The notes below the pieces were generated by a model. It had not been told where the DNA came from. It made no database searches and was given only the letters and a program-made list of their open reading frames with translations. A program made the translations under genes and the position numbers. Shown here piece after piece: positions 11,075 to 18,200 of a stretch of DNA of 56,713 nt (position 1 is the stretch's first letter; every line of letters begins with the position of its first letter). Source of the DNA: Streptococcus sp. HSISM1 (GTDB lineage Bacteria > Bacillota > Bacilli > Lactobacillales > Streptococcaceae); the NCBI RefSeq assembly GCF_000448565.1, contig NZ_CM002128.1, positions 1,659,401 to 1,716,113 of the forward strand, in the 5' to 3' direction.

Positions 11075-11108
11075 TGTAAGCGCTTTCTTACACCTGCGAA
11101 CGCTTACA
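11075..11108. promoter_or_regulatory. Two cre-like CcpA sites upstream of bgaA
   Basis: TGTAAGCGCTTTCT (11075-11088) and, on the minus strand, TGTAAGCGTTCGCA (11095-11108) fit the cre consensus TGWNANCGNTNWCA, the first with one mismatch. They sit between the bgaA ribosome site and its upstream AT-rich region, so CcpA bound here would block transcription. Confidence 0.75.
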
Positions 11109-11218
11109 GAAAATCACATATTAACTATACCAAAAAATAGGAGCGATAGGCCCCAATTTCGCTCCAACTATAGTTAGATTAAGAATTCCTTTAATTAGTG
11201 GAAATCTCCTACAAACCC

Positions 11219-11250
11219 AAAAAATAGAAGCCAACGGCTTCTATTTTTTT
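11219..11250. terminator. Bidirectional terminator after dpr
   Basis: AATAGAAGCC and GGCTTCTATT form a perfect 10-bp stem with an AAC loop. It is flanked by A-runs on one side and T7 on the other, so it can work on both strands. It closes dpr and isolates it from bgaA. Confidence 0.85.
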
Positions 11251-11256
11251 ATGATC

Positions 11257-11778
11257 TTATAATCCTGGTTCTTGACCAAGTTCAGCAGCCACCATCCAAA
11301 TGTTCTTTTCAAGTTCTGCTTTAGCCCCAACAAAGATATCATTAGTTACATCGTCACCTTCAGCATCAGTGACATCCAATGCTTTTTGGTAAAGGCCATC
11401 AAGGTAATAGAAGATTTCAAGAACACGTGTCAAGCTTTCTTCTACATTTTTCGTAAATGTTCCACGGCGTTCTTCAATATTGCTGTGTTCCAAAAATTCA
11501 GTCATGCTAGAATATGGCGCACCACCAAGAGTGATCAAGCGTTCGCTCACTTCATCTAAGGTTGCATCCAAGCTGTCCATGTATTCGTCCATTTTTGGAT
11601 GCCAAACCATAAAGCCACGTCCACGCATATACCAGTGTACTTGGTGAAGGGCAATGTGAGCCACGTAGAGATCTGCTACGACTTGGTTCAAGAGAGCTTT
11701 TGTTTCTGGAAGAGTTTCTTTATTAGAAGGTGCAAAAGTTGCTACATCAGTAGCTGCTTCATGTTTCATAGTTGTCAT
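11257..11778 (-). CDS. dpr: Dps-like peroxide resistance protein Dpr
   Basis: Ferritin-like 12-mer protein, 173 residues, that oxidises and stores Fe2+ to prevent hydroxyl radical formation in H2O2-producing, catalase-negative streptococci. The Dps ferroxidase signature is visible: HQVHWYMRG in the first helix, and D-x3-D-type acidic spacing in HPKMDEYMDSLDATLDEVSE. A second Met (MKHEA, res 4) is a possible start, but ATG 11778 has AAAAGGAG at good spacing. It is a single-gene unit with its own promoter and terminator. The Per box in its leader predicts PerR control. Confidence 0.95.
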   Translation of the reverse strand: MTTMKHEAATDVATFAPSNKETLPETKALLNQVVADLYVAHIALHQVHWYMRGRGFMVWHPKMDEYMDSLDATLDEVSERLITLGGAPYSSMTEFLEHSNIEERRGTFTKNVEESLTRVLEIFYYLDGLYQKALDVTDAEGDDVTNDIFVGAKAELEKNIWMVAAELGQEPGL

Positions 11779-11793
11779 GTCATTTCTCCTTTT

Positions 11794-11808
11794 TTATAAT
11801 GATTCTAA
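11794..11808. promoter_or_regulatory. Per box (PerR operator) in the dpr leader
   Basis: TTATAATGATTCTAA matches the Per box TTATAATNATTATAA at 14 of 15 positions. It lies between the dpr -10 box and the ribosome site, a repressing position. Confidence 0.8.
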
Positions 11809-11822
11809 TTAACTATGTCTTT

Positions 11823-11851
11823 ATTATATGCTTCCTCCACCAGAAAGTCAA
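11823..11851 (-). promoter_or_regulatory. dpr promoter
   Basis: Minus strand TTGACT (11846-11851), a 17-nt spacer, then TATAAT (11823-11828): a near-consensus SigA promoter. Confidence 0.85.
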
Positions 11852-11890
11852 GATAAAAGATTTAAAAAGTTCATCCCAAAGCTGGAATAG

Positions 11891-11919
11891 TTGTCAATTG
11901 AAGGAAGATACGATAGAAT
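11891..11919 (+). promoter_or_regulatory. Promoter of the small exporter gene
   Basis: TTGTCA (11891-11896), 17 nt, TAGAAT (11914-11919), about 28 bases before the ATG. Confidence 0.65.
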
Positions 11920-11947
11920 GAAGAAGACTAATCGAAAGGCTTGACCA

Positions 11948-12418
11948 ATGAAATATATCTTTACCTTCCTGATCTCCATGGTTCCCCTCGTTGAATTGCG
12001 CGGGGCCATCCCTTTTGCCATTGCAAATGGTATTCCCTTATGGACAGCGCTCCTGATCGGAGTGATTGGAAATCTTCTCCCCGTCCCTCTGATCTTCTTC
12101 TTCGCCCGCCATATCCTCACTTGGGGCGCAAAAAAACCGATCATCGGAGGCTTTTTTAGCTGGTGTCTCAATAAGGGCCATAGAGGCGGACAAAAATTAG
12201 AGAAAGCTGCAGGAGACAAAGGAATCTTCTGGGCCCTACTCCTATTCGTCGGCATTCCTTTACCAGGAACTGGTGCCTGGACCGGAGCTCTTGCAGCTTC
12301 TATCCTTGACTGGGACTTCAAACGCAGTAGCCTCGCAGTCATGCTCGGAGTGATACTAGCCGGCCTCATCATGGGAACCCTGTCCCTGCTTCTAGGAATC
12401 GATACCTTCGCACATTAA
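11948..12418 (+). CDS. Small multidrug export family membrane protein
   Basis: A 156-residue integral membrane protein of the Sm_multidrug_ex (COG2426) type. The ELRGAIPFAIANG segment near the N-terminus and the GIPLPGTGAWTG loop are typical of the family. About four hydrophobic segments are visible (1-25, 34-55, 95-118, 130-152). The family name rests on limited evidence; substrate and direction of transport are unknown, and the fold resembles DedA-type re-entrant proteins. It is a single-gene unit with its own promoter and terminator, facing the tsf-rpsB operon tail to tail. Confidence 0.85.
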   Translation: MKYIFTFLISMVPLVELRGAIPFAIANGIPLWTALLIGVIGNLLPVPLIFFFARHILTWGAKKPIIGGFFSWCLNKGHRGGQKLEKAAGDKGIFWALLLFVGIPLPGTGAWTGALAASILDWDFKRSSLAVMLGVILAGLIMGTLSLLLGIDTFAH

Positions 12419-12427
12419 GCAAAAGAC

Positions 12428-12449
12428 TGAAGCATCGGCTTCAGTTTTT
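12428..12449 (+). terminator. Terminator of the small exporter gene
   Basis: CTGAAGC and GCTTCAG pair around a 4-nt loop, followed by T5. Confidence 0.85.
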
Positions 12450-12454
12450 ACTTA

Positions 12455-12484
12455 CAAAAAAGAGGCTTCCTTCGAAACCTCTTA
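12455..12484 (-). terminator. Terminator of the rpsB-tsf operon
   Basis: Minus strand AAGAGG-TTTCGAAGGAAG-CCTCTT with an inner TTC/GAA pairing and a run of T after it. Confidence 0.8.
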
Positions 12485-12494
12485 TTTATTATTC

Positions 12495-13535
12495 TTAGTT
12501 GTTAAGAGCTGCTGCCATTGTAGCTGCAACTTCTGCTTCAAAGTCATTTGAAGCTTTCTCAATACCTTCACCAACTTCAAAGCGAACGAATTCAACAACT
12601 GAAGCATTTACTGATTCAAGGTAAGCTTCCACTGTCTTGCTGTCGTCCATGATGTAGACTTGTGCAAGAAGTGTGTAAGCTTGGTCAACTTTCGTGTTGT
12701 CCAAGAAGAAGCGATCCATTTTACCTGGGATGATTTTATCCCAAATTTTTTCTGGTTTACCTTCAGCTGCCAATTCAGCTTTGATATCTTCTTCAGCTTG
12801 AGCGACAACTTCGTCAGTCAATTGAGCTTTAGAACCATACTTCAAGTGTGGAAGAGCTGGTTTACCAACCATTGCACGGCTTTCGTTGTCTTGGTCGATC
12901 ACGTGGTTCAATTGTGCCAATTCATCTTTCACGAATTGCTCATCCAATTCTTTGTATGAAAGAACAGTTGGTTTCATTGCAGCGATGTGCATTGAGATTT
13001 GTTTAGCAAGTGCTTCGTCTCCACCTTCGATTACAGAGATAACACCGATACGTCCACCATTATGTTGGTAAGCACCGAAGTGTTGTGCATCTGTTTTTTC
13101 AAGCAAAGCAAAACGACGGAATGAAATTTTTTCACCGATTGTAGCTGTTGCAGATACGTATGCAGCTTCAAGAGTTTCACCTGAAGCCATTGTCAAAGCA
13201 AGAGCTTCTTCGTTGTTAGCTGGCTTCCCTTCAGCGATGACTTTTGCAGTTTCGTTTACCAATTCAACGAATTGAGCGTTTTTCGCAACGAAGTCAGTTT
13301 CAGCATTTACTTCAACTACTGCTGCAACGTTACCATTGACATAAACACCAGTCAAACCTTCAGCGGCAACACGGTCAGCTTTCTTAGCTGCTTTAGCCAT
13401 ACCTTTTTCGCGAAGCAATTCGATCGCTTTTTCGATATCACCTTCAACTTCAACCAATGCTTTTTTAGCGTCCATGACACCAGCACCAGATTTTTCACGC
13501 AATTCTTTTACAAGCTTAGCTGTAATTTCTGCCAT
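12495..13535 (-). CDS. tsf: Translation elongation factor Ts
   Basis: EF-Ts of 346 residues, the guanine nucleotide exchange factor that recycles EF-Tu. The N-terminal UBA-like domain and signature [16 protein letters not shown] (res 12-27) are followed by the TDFVAKN motif of the core. The length is that of the longer streptococcal form, with an insert in the second core half. It lies 82 bases downstream of rpsB, separated by an attenuator-like hairpin, as is usual in Firmicutes. Confidence 0.98.
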   Translation of the reverse strand: MAEITAKLVKELREKSGAGVMDAKKALVEVEGDIEKAIELLREKGMAKAAKKADRVAAEGLTGVYVNGNVAAVVEVNAETDFVAKNAQFVELVNETAKVIAEGKPANNEEALALTMASGETLEAAYVSATATIGEKISFRRFALLEKTDAQHFGAYQHNGGRIGVISVIEGGDEALAKQISMHIAAMKPTVLSYKELDEQFVKDELAQLNHVIDQDNESRAMVGKPALPHLKYGSKAQLTDEVVAQAEEDIKAELAAEGKPEKIWDKIIPGKMDRFFLDNTKVDQAYTLLAQVYIMDDSKTVEAYLESVNASVVEFVRFEVGEGIEKASNDFEAEVAATMAAALNN

Positions 13536-13564
13536 TTTTGTTCTCCTATATTTTTTAATAAAAT

Positions 13565-13593
13565 AAGAGGGTCGGGCTGAGCCCTGCCCTCTT
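13565..13593 (-). terminator. Attenuator-like hairpin between rpsB and tsf
   Basis: AAGAGGG and CCCTCTT enclose GGGCT/AGCCC in a long, nearly continuous stem, followed only by ATTTTATT. It is likely a partial terminator that lowers tsf relative to rpsB, or an mRNA processing or stability element. Confidence 0.7.
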
Positions 13594-13617
13594 AGGTTCG
13601 TTACTTATTGAATGAAA

Positions 13618-14400
13618 TTAAGCGTTGTCGCCTTCTACAACTTCAACGATTTCTTCGATTGAATCAGCTTGACCTTCAGTAGCTGCCAATTCAGCTTCTA
13701 CTGTAGCAACACTGTCTTCACCTTGACGTCCTTCGATAACAGCGTCAGCCATTTTCGCAGTGATCAATTTAACAGCACGGATAGCGTCATCGTTCGCTGG
13801 GATGATAACATCGATATCATCTGGGTCAGTGTTTGTGTCAACCATCGCTACAACTGGGATACCCAATTTCTTAGCTTCTTTAACAGCGATTTGTTCTTTA
13901 TGTGGATCCACAACGTACATTACGTCTGGGATACGAGGCATGTCTTCGATACCACCCAAGAATTTTTCAAGACGAGCGCGTTGTTTGTTCAACAATGCAA
14001 CTTCTTTCTTAGGAAGAACTTCAAAAGTTCCATCTTTTTCCATGCGTTTGATTTCTTTCAAACGAGCGATACGTTTTTGGATTGTTCCCCAGTTAGTAAG
14101 AGTTCCACCCAACCAACGGTGGTTGATGAAGTATTGACCTGCACGAACAGCTTCTTCTGCAACAGCATCAGCAGCTTGTTTCTTAGTACCTACAAACAAG
14201 ATAACTGCATCGTTTGCAGCTGCATCACGCATGAAGTCGTATGCTTGGTCTGCATATTTTACAGTTTGTTGCAAGTCGATCACGTGGATTCCGTTACGTT
14301 CTGTGAAGATGTACTTAGCCATCTTAGGGTTCCAGCGACGAGTTTGGTGACCGAAGTGTACACCAGCCTCAAGAAGTTGTTTCATTGAAATTACTGCCAT
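13618..14400 (-). CDS. rpsB: 30S ribosomal protein S2
   Basis: A 260-residue protein starting [19 protein letters not shown], with the S2 signature [13 protein letters not shown] next. It binds the 30S head/body junction and is needed for S1 binding and initiation. The acidic C-terminus is typical of streptococcal S2. ATG 14400 follows AAAAGGAG. It has a strong promoter and a leader of about 115 nt, and heads the rpsB-tsf unit. Confidence 0.98.
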   Translation of the reverse strand: MAVISMKQLLEAGVHFGHQTRRWNPKMAKYIFTERNGIHVIDLQQTVKYADQAYDFMRDAAANDAVILFVGTKKQAADAVAEEAVRAGQYFINHRWLGGTLTNWGTIQKRIARLKEIKRMEKDGTFEVLPKKEVALLNKQRARLEKFLGGIEDMPRIPDVMYVVDPHKEQIAVKEAKKLGIPVVAMVDTNTDPDDIDVIIPANDDAIRAVKLITAKMADAVIEGRQGEDSVATVEAELAATEGQADSIEEIVEVVEGDNA

Positions 14401-14522
14401 GAGTAGTTTCTCCTTTTTTGTTTTTTTCTCCTCTCTCAGACGTCAGCTTGCAACACGACCACAAGGGCAACGGTGCCACAATGGATCCGAGATGAGTATT
14501 TGCTGTCTTAGACAACTCTATA

Positions 14523-14551
14523 AGTATAGCAAAAATCCCTAGAATTCGCAA
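14523..14551 (-). promoter_or_regulatory. rpsB promoter and start of a long leader
   Basis: Minus strand TTGCGA (14546-14551), 17 nt, TATACT (14523-14528) with an extended TGC before it. Transcription from about 14516 gives a leader of roughly 115 nt, GC-richer than its surroundings. This is room for S2 autoregulation, though I cannot show a binding fold. Confidence 0.75.
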
Positions 14552-14623
14552 GCTATTTGAGAGATTTTTTCAATCCCTACGATGAAATGGTTTTCTAAAG
14601 TTATTTGACGTAAAAAGTTTTTC

Positions 14624-14652
14624 TTGACCTATCTTGTTTTTTAGGTTACAAT
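14624..14652 (+). promoter_or_regulatory. tRNA-Cys promoter
   Basis: TTGACC (14624-14629), 17 nt, TACAAT (14647-14652), 12 bases before the tRNA 5' end. Confidence 0.85.
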
Positions 14653-14664
14653 ATTATATGTTAC

Positions 14665-14735
14665 GGCGGTATAGCCAAGTGGTAAGGCACGGCTCTGCAA
14701 AAGCTTGATCGTCGGTTCAAATCCGTCTACCGCCT
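14665..14735 (+). tRNA. tRNA-Cys (GCA)
   Basis: A 71-nt cloverleaf. GGCGGTA (14665-14671) pairs with TACCGCC (14728-14734), with discriminator T as in tRNA-Cys. The anticodon loop CTGCAAA carries GCA, and the T-arm contains GGTTCAAATCC. The D-arm is short and CCA is not encoded. It stands alone with its own promoter and terminator. Confidence 0.97.
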
Positions 14736-14776
14736 TGATAATAAAATTTTTTATCATCTTTTATCTTTTAAAAATT

Positions 14777-14799
14777 CCCCTAGCAATAGGGGGTTTTTT
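14777..14799 (+). terminator. Terminator of tRNA-Cys
   Basis: CCCCTA-GCAA-TAGGGG followed by T6. Confidence 0.9.
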
Positions 14800-14807
14800 G
14801 TTGCCAT

Positions 14808-14836
14808 TTGCTCCATTCCTGGATTATTGATATAAT
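14808..14836 (+). promoter_or_regulatory. Promoter of the lipoprotein gene
   Basis: TTGCTC (14808-14813), 17 nt, TATAAT (14831-14836). A small hairpin, TCGCC-TAATC-GGCGA, lies in the leader before AAAGGG. Confidence 0.6.
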
Positions 14837-14879
14837 AAAACCTCGCCTAATCGGCGAAGCACAATTAGAAAGGGTATTT

Positions 14880-15638
14880 ATGAAAAACATTCGTTTCTTT
14901 ACGATCGGCCTTCTGTCTCTAGTGACACTAGCAGCTTGCTCTCCTGCCAATTCTGCGAAACAAGCAAAAACAGCTTCTAGCTCTAGAAAACCGATCAAAC
15001 AATCCTCAACAAAAAAATCATCTAGTAAACTGACGAGCGCTTCTTCAGACAGCAGTAGCTCAGATGATTTTTCAGATCGCTACAGTTTGGATCCAGATGA
15101 TGGTTCCTCTCTTCAATATGTGCCGGGAGCTGCATCCATTCCTGAGATCGAAAAACTCAAGAAACTCCATCTGAGCACTGGTTTTGTATTAAGAACCGAA
15201 GATGGACAAGAGGTTGGTGGGCCAAAAGAAAGAAGCAGTTACGATGACGTAGTTGCAGCCTTTGGTCAACCCGTAAGTAGTACAGACAGTGCGAATCCTG
15301 GCGATGGGGTCAATGTTTGGGCAACAGACAATGGCGATATCATGGCTGTCTTCCGCAATAATGTCCTAACAGATATCACCTTCCGTTTAAAAGGAGGCGA
15401 TGCCAACCACCAGTCTACCGGTAGCGTTTCCAAATCCGATACACCAAAAACAGCCCTCGAACGTCTTGGAAAACCCTATATCATTATGCGTTCCGAACGT
15501 TGGACCAGCTATGTCTATAAAGATAGCAACGGAGACGAATCTAACTTCTCTACACAGGGAGACAAGATCGTTGATGTCATGTCTGCTGCAGAAACCAAGC
15601 AGTTAAAAAAGATCACTGGCCTGGATAAAAATCAATAA
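14880..15638 (+). CDS. Secreted lipoprotein of unknown function
   Basis: The start ATG 14880 is chosen because GAAAGGG precedes it and it begins a clear lipoprotein signal, MKNIRFFTIGLLSLVTLAAC, with lipobox LAAC. The in-frame ATG 72 bases upstream lies in the promoter region. Of the 252 residues, about 25-75 are Ser/Lys-rich spacer. The folded part contains two similar segments, DDVVAAFGQPVSS followed by VWATDNG, and TALERLGKPYIIM followed by YVYKDSNG. These are like the duplicated SmpA/BamE-type fold seen in small Gram-positive lipoproteins. Function is not known. It is monocistronic, facing nusG tail to tail across a structured repeat. Confidence 0.85.
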   Translation: MKNIRFFTIGLLSLVTLAACSPANSAKQAKTASSSRKPIKQSSTKKSSSKLTSASSDSSSSDDFSDRYSLDPDDGSSLQYVPGAASIPEIEKLKKLHLSTGFVLRTEDGQEVGGPKERSSYDDVVAAFGQPVSSTDSANPGDGVNVWATDNGDIMAVFRNNVLTDITFRLKGGDANHQSTGSVSKSDTPKTALERLGKPYIIMRSERWTSYVYKDSNGDESNFSTQGDKIVDVMSAAETKQLKKITGLDKNQ

Positions 15639-15647
15639 AGCGCAATG

Positions 15648-15888
15648 AAAAGAGGCTGGGACAAAAGTCCTAGCCTCTCAATTGTCTTTGGATTGTCGAG
15701 CAAGACGCAGTGGTTGAGTGCTCAAAGCACTGCTTTGAGGTGGCGGATAGAACTTGCGAAGCAAGTATCCTAAGTCTTTGTTCGCTTTTTAAGCTTCAAA
15801 GATGCCCTATGTTGTCGGAAACTATGTTTCCTTTATCTGCAACCTTCAACAGTCTCCCAGACTGTTGAAGCTGTCCCACTCTCTCTTT
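15648..15888. repeat. Structured intergenic repeat A, copy 1 (variant with extra hairpins)
   Basis: Left stem GAGGCTGGGAC-AAAA-GTCCTAGCCTC (15652-15677) pairs fully on the plus strand with one G-U. The shared GACGCAGTGGTTGAGT follows. The centre differs from the other copies: CTCAAAG/CTTTGAG, ACTTGC-GAA-GCAAGT, and a perfect 12-bp stem with CCC loop at 15844-15870. It ends GTCCCACTCTCTC. It lies between two convergent genes and probably terminates both. Confidence 0.8.
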
Positions 15889-15889
15889 C

Positions 15890-16426
15890 TTACAATTCAG
15901 CAATTTGGTTCAGGTTCACTTCTGCAACTGTATCGTTACCGAACATAGAAATGACCATTTTCACTTTGTTGTTATCAATTTCAGTGATCTTACCAGTATA
16001 GTCTGTGAAGGCACCGTCAATGATACGAACCGTATCACCCACCTTAACATCCAAATCAAACTCTTGAACGGTTTGACCCATAGAGAGCAAGATGCTACGG
16101 ATTTCTTCTTCCAACAATGGAGTTGGTTTTGAACGGTTCCCGTGGGATCCGACGAAACCAGTAACGTTCGGTGTATTCCGAACAACAAACCAAGCTTCAT
16201 CTGTCATGACCATTTCTACCAAGACATAACCTGGGAAGCGGTTTTCTTCGATTTCTTTTGTTTTACCGTTTTTCTCAACTTGTACGGTTTGAGTTGGAAT
16301 CTCTACGCGCAAGATGTTTTCTAACATATTGTAAGTTTGCGCACGTTGCAAAAGATTCTCTTTTACCTTGTTTTCATATCCTGAGTAGGTTTGTAGTACA
16401 AACCAGCCTTTATCAAAACTGTCCAT
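15890..16426 (-). CDS. nusG: Transcription elongation/termination factor NusG
   Basis: A 178-residue NusG. The NGN domain has WFVLQTYSGYENKVKENL near the start and FPGYVLVEM; the KOW domain carries VGDTVRIIDGAF (about 128-139). It binds the RNA polymerase clamp and modulates pausing. It is the last gene of the rpmG-secE-nusG group, with its own promoter in the secE-nusG gap. Confidence 0.98.
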   Translation of the reverse strand: MDSFDKGWFVLQTYSGYENKVKENLLQRAQTYNMLENILRVEIPTQTVQVEKNGKTKEIEENRFPGYVLVEMVMTDEAWFVVRNTPNVTGFVGSHGNRSKPTPLLEEEIRSILLSMGQTVQEFDLDVKVGDTVRIIDGAFTDYTGKITEIDNNKVKMVISMFGNDTVAEVNLNQIAEL

Positions 16427-16477
16427 TTGGGCATCCTTTCTTTCTGTTTAGCCTGCTCGAGCTTTTGTGAACATACT

Positions 16478-16540
16478 AAAAAAAGCCTCTTGGCTTTCCT
16501 TTTCCTAGCTTCATTATACCACATTTTGCCGGAATGCAAA
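16478..16540 (-). promoter_or_regulatory. nusG promoter followed at once by a terminator-like hairpin
   Basis: Minus strand TTTGCA (16535-16540), 16 nt, TATAAT (16513-16518) with extended TGG. About ten bases after the expected start, AAAGCC-AAGA-GGCTTT is followed by T7 (16478-16497). Either the hairpin ends secE read-through or it attenuates nusG. Confidence 0.6.
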
Positions 16541-16573
16541 GAGGTTTGCTGATTTATTTTTAAGAAAAGACCA

Positions 16574-16606
16574 TAAAAAGCAGGACCCTTGGGATCCCGC
16601 CTGGCT
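16574..16606 (-). terminator. Terminator after secE
   Basis: On the minus strand, AGC-AGG-GGATCC and GGGTCC-T-GCT form an interrupted GC-rich stem followed by TTTTT. Confidence 0.65.
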
Positions 16607-16613
16607 TCTTTTC

Positions 16614-16790
16614 TTAAAAGAAATTGATCATGTGCAATAGGCCACGTGCAATGACTTTGTCGAACAAATAAATCAATGCTACAAAGAAAGCGGTGTACTC
16701 AATCACTGAGATAAAATTTTTCCATCTTTCCTTGCGATTTGGCCAAGTTGTATCTTTTAGTAAGACGAAAATATCTTTAATGAATTTCAC
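16614..16790 (-). CDS. secE: Preprotein translocase subunit SecE
   Basis: A 58-residue single-span SecE. An amphipathic N-terminal helix precedes LLKDTTWPNRKERWKNF, where the TWP motif is the family signature, then the membrane segment VIEYTAFFVALIYLFDKVI. It is part of the SecYEG channel. The start is GTG 16790 with GGAGAG six bases upstream. It sits 9 bases after rpmG. Confidence 0.93.
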   Translation of the reverse strand: MKFIKDIFVLLKDTTWPNRKERWKNFISVIEYTAFFVALIYLFDKVIARGLLHMINFF

Positions 16791-16799
16791 AACTCTCTC

Positions 16800-16952
16800 C
16801 TATCGTGTTTCTTTATGGATGGTATACTTGCTGCAATGCTTGCAGAATTTATTGACTTCTAGACGTGTTGGTTTTGGCGTCCCACTCAACTTAATGGAGT
16901 AATTGCGTGACCCACAAACCGTACACGCTAGACTTGCTTTTTTTAATGCCAT
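16800..16952 (-). CDS. rpmG: 50S ribosomal protein L33
   Basis: A 50-residue L33 with two zinc-binding CxxC pairs (Cys10/Cys13 and Cys37/Cys40), so the zinc-containing form. The start ATG 16952 has GGAGG at good spacing. An upstream in-frame extension lacks a ribosome site and runs through the promoter. It heads the rpmG-secE-nusG group. Confidence 0.95.
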   Translation of the reverse strand: MALKKASLACTVCGSRNYSIKLSGTPKPTRLEVNKFCKHCSKYTIHKETR

Positions 16953-16970
16953 AACGCCTCCGTTCACCCC

Positions 16971-16999
16971 ATTATAGCAAGTTTTCCACGTTTTGACAA
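16971..16999 (-). promoter_or_regulatory. rpmG-secE promoter
   Basis: Minus strand TTGTCA (16994-16999), 17 nt, TATAAT (16971-16976) with an extended TGC. Confidence 0.85.
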
Positions 17000-17096
17000 G
17001 AACAGAAAATCTCCTGTCAAGAAAAAAGCAAATATAAAGCGTTATCACTCTGGTTTTCGCCTCATTTTTGGTAAAATAAAACAAAAGGAGACGAAT

Positions 17097-18011
17097 ATGA
17101 AAAGTGATAATCTAAAAGAAAGTAGAAATATCGAAGACCGTCGAGGGCAAAGCTACTCCCAGTCTTCAGGCAACAGTAACCTTGGTGGAGGCATCTTACA
17201 AATCTTGCTATCGCCTGGTAGCTTCAAGAGTAAGATCATCATCATCCTTCTCGTGATCCTTCTAGGAGGGGGAGGAGCTAGCCTTGGGGGCCTCTTTGGA
17301 AATGGGACTTCTTCTCAATCTTACCAGTCCACCCAAGTCATGCGCACCAACAAGACCCATGTCGACGATGCAGATGCTGAGTTCGTCAGCAAAGTCCTTG
17401 GAACGACCGAAGATCATTGGCACAAGGTCTTTCAGGCCGAAGGACGCACCTACCAGGAGCCCAAACTAGTCTTCTATACCGGACGGACAAAGACAGGCTG
17501 TGGCGTCGGACAAGCATCAGCTGGTCCCTTCTACTGTCCAACCGATAAGAAAATTTATTTGGATATGAGCTTCTATAAGGAATTGACCACCAAATACAAG
17601 GCCAGCGGGGACTTTGCCATGGCCTATGTCATCGCCCACGAAGTCGGCCACCACGTACAAAATGAGCTGGGAATCCTTGGCAAATACCACCGGATGCAGC
17701 AAGGACTTTCTGAAAAGGAACGGAATGCCATCAGCGTCCGTATCGAGTTACAAGCCGATTATCTAGCAGGTGTTTGGGCCCGCTCCATTCAAGACCGAAA
17801 CCTCCTAGATATCGGCGATATTGAAGAAGCCATGAATGCAGCTCATGCTGTCGGAGACGACACTCTCCAGGAGCAAGCCTATGGCTACTCAGTGCCAGAT
17901 AGCTTTACCCACGGGACTTCGGAACAACGCATGCGCTGGTTCAAACGGGGCTACCAGTATGGAGATTTGCAACACGGCGATACCTTTAGCTTGTCAGATA
18001 GTGAACTTTAA
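17097..18011 (+). CDS. YpfJ-type neutral zinc metallopeptidase, membrane-anchored
   Basis: A 304-residue protein of the Zn_peptidase (YpfJ, PF04228) family. It has a charged N-terminus, one membrane segment (about 48-67, [19 protein letters not shown]), then an outside domain with [13 protein letters not shown] (the HExxH zinc site) and the [12 protein letters not shown] third-ligand helix. Two cysteines in [10 protein letters not shown] and GPFYCP may form the family disulfide. Physiological substrates are not known. The ATG follows AAAAGGAG. It is monocistronic, convergent with pbp2a. Confidence 0.9.
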   Translation: MKSDNLKESRNIEDRRGQSYSQSSGNSNLGGGILQILLSPGSFKSKIIIILLVILLGGGGASLGGLFGNGTSSQSYQSTQVMRTNKTHVDDADAEFVSKVLGTTEDHWHKVFQAEGRTYQEPKLVFYTGRTKTGCGVGQASAGPFYCPTDKKIYLDMSFYKELTTKYKASGDFAMAYVIAHEVGHHVQNELGILGKYHRMQQGLSEKERNAISVRIELQADYLAGVWARSIQDRNLLDIGDIEEAMNAAHAVGDDTLQEQAYGYSVPDSFTHGTSEQRMRWFKRGYQYGDLQHGDTFSLSDSEL

Positions 18012-18016
18012 ACAAA

Positions 18017-18198
18017 TAGAGGCTGGGACAAAAGTCCTAGCCTCTCAATTATTTTTGGATTATCGAGCAAGACGCAGTGGTTGAGTGGGCTCTACTACGC
18101 TGATTTCATCAGCTTTTACAGCCCTACTCAACTGTGCGGAGGTGGGACGACGAAATCGAATTCTAACGAATTACCGATTTCTGTCCCACTCTCTTTTT
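18017..18198. repeat. Structured intergenic repeat A, copy 2
   Basis: Stem I GAGGCTGGGAC/GTCCTAGCCTC is at 18019-18044. Stem II GTTGAGT/ACTCAAC encloses GGGCT/AGCCC and the small GCTGA-TTTCA-TCAGC. Stem III GTGGGAC/GTCCCAC encloses GAAATCG/CGATTTC, ending with a T-run. It fills the gap between the convergent metallopeptidase and pbp2a genes. Confidence 0.9.
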
Positions 18199-18200
18199 GA

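Noticed and set aside
13669-14388. Long plus-strand frame opposite rpsB
   Set aside because: A shadow of the highly biased rpsB codon usage; the product is Cys/Phe/Ser-rich without any domain.
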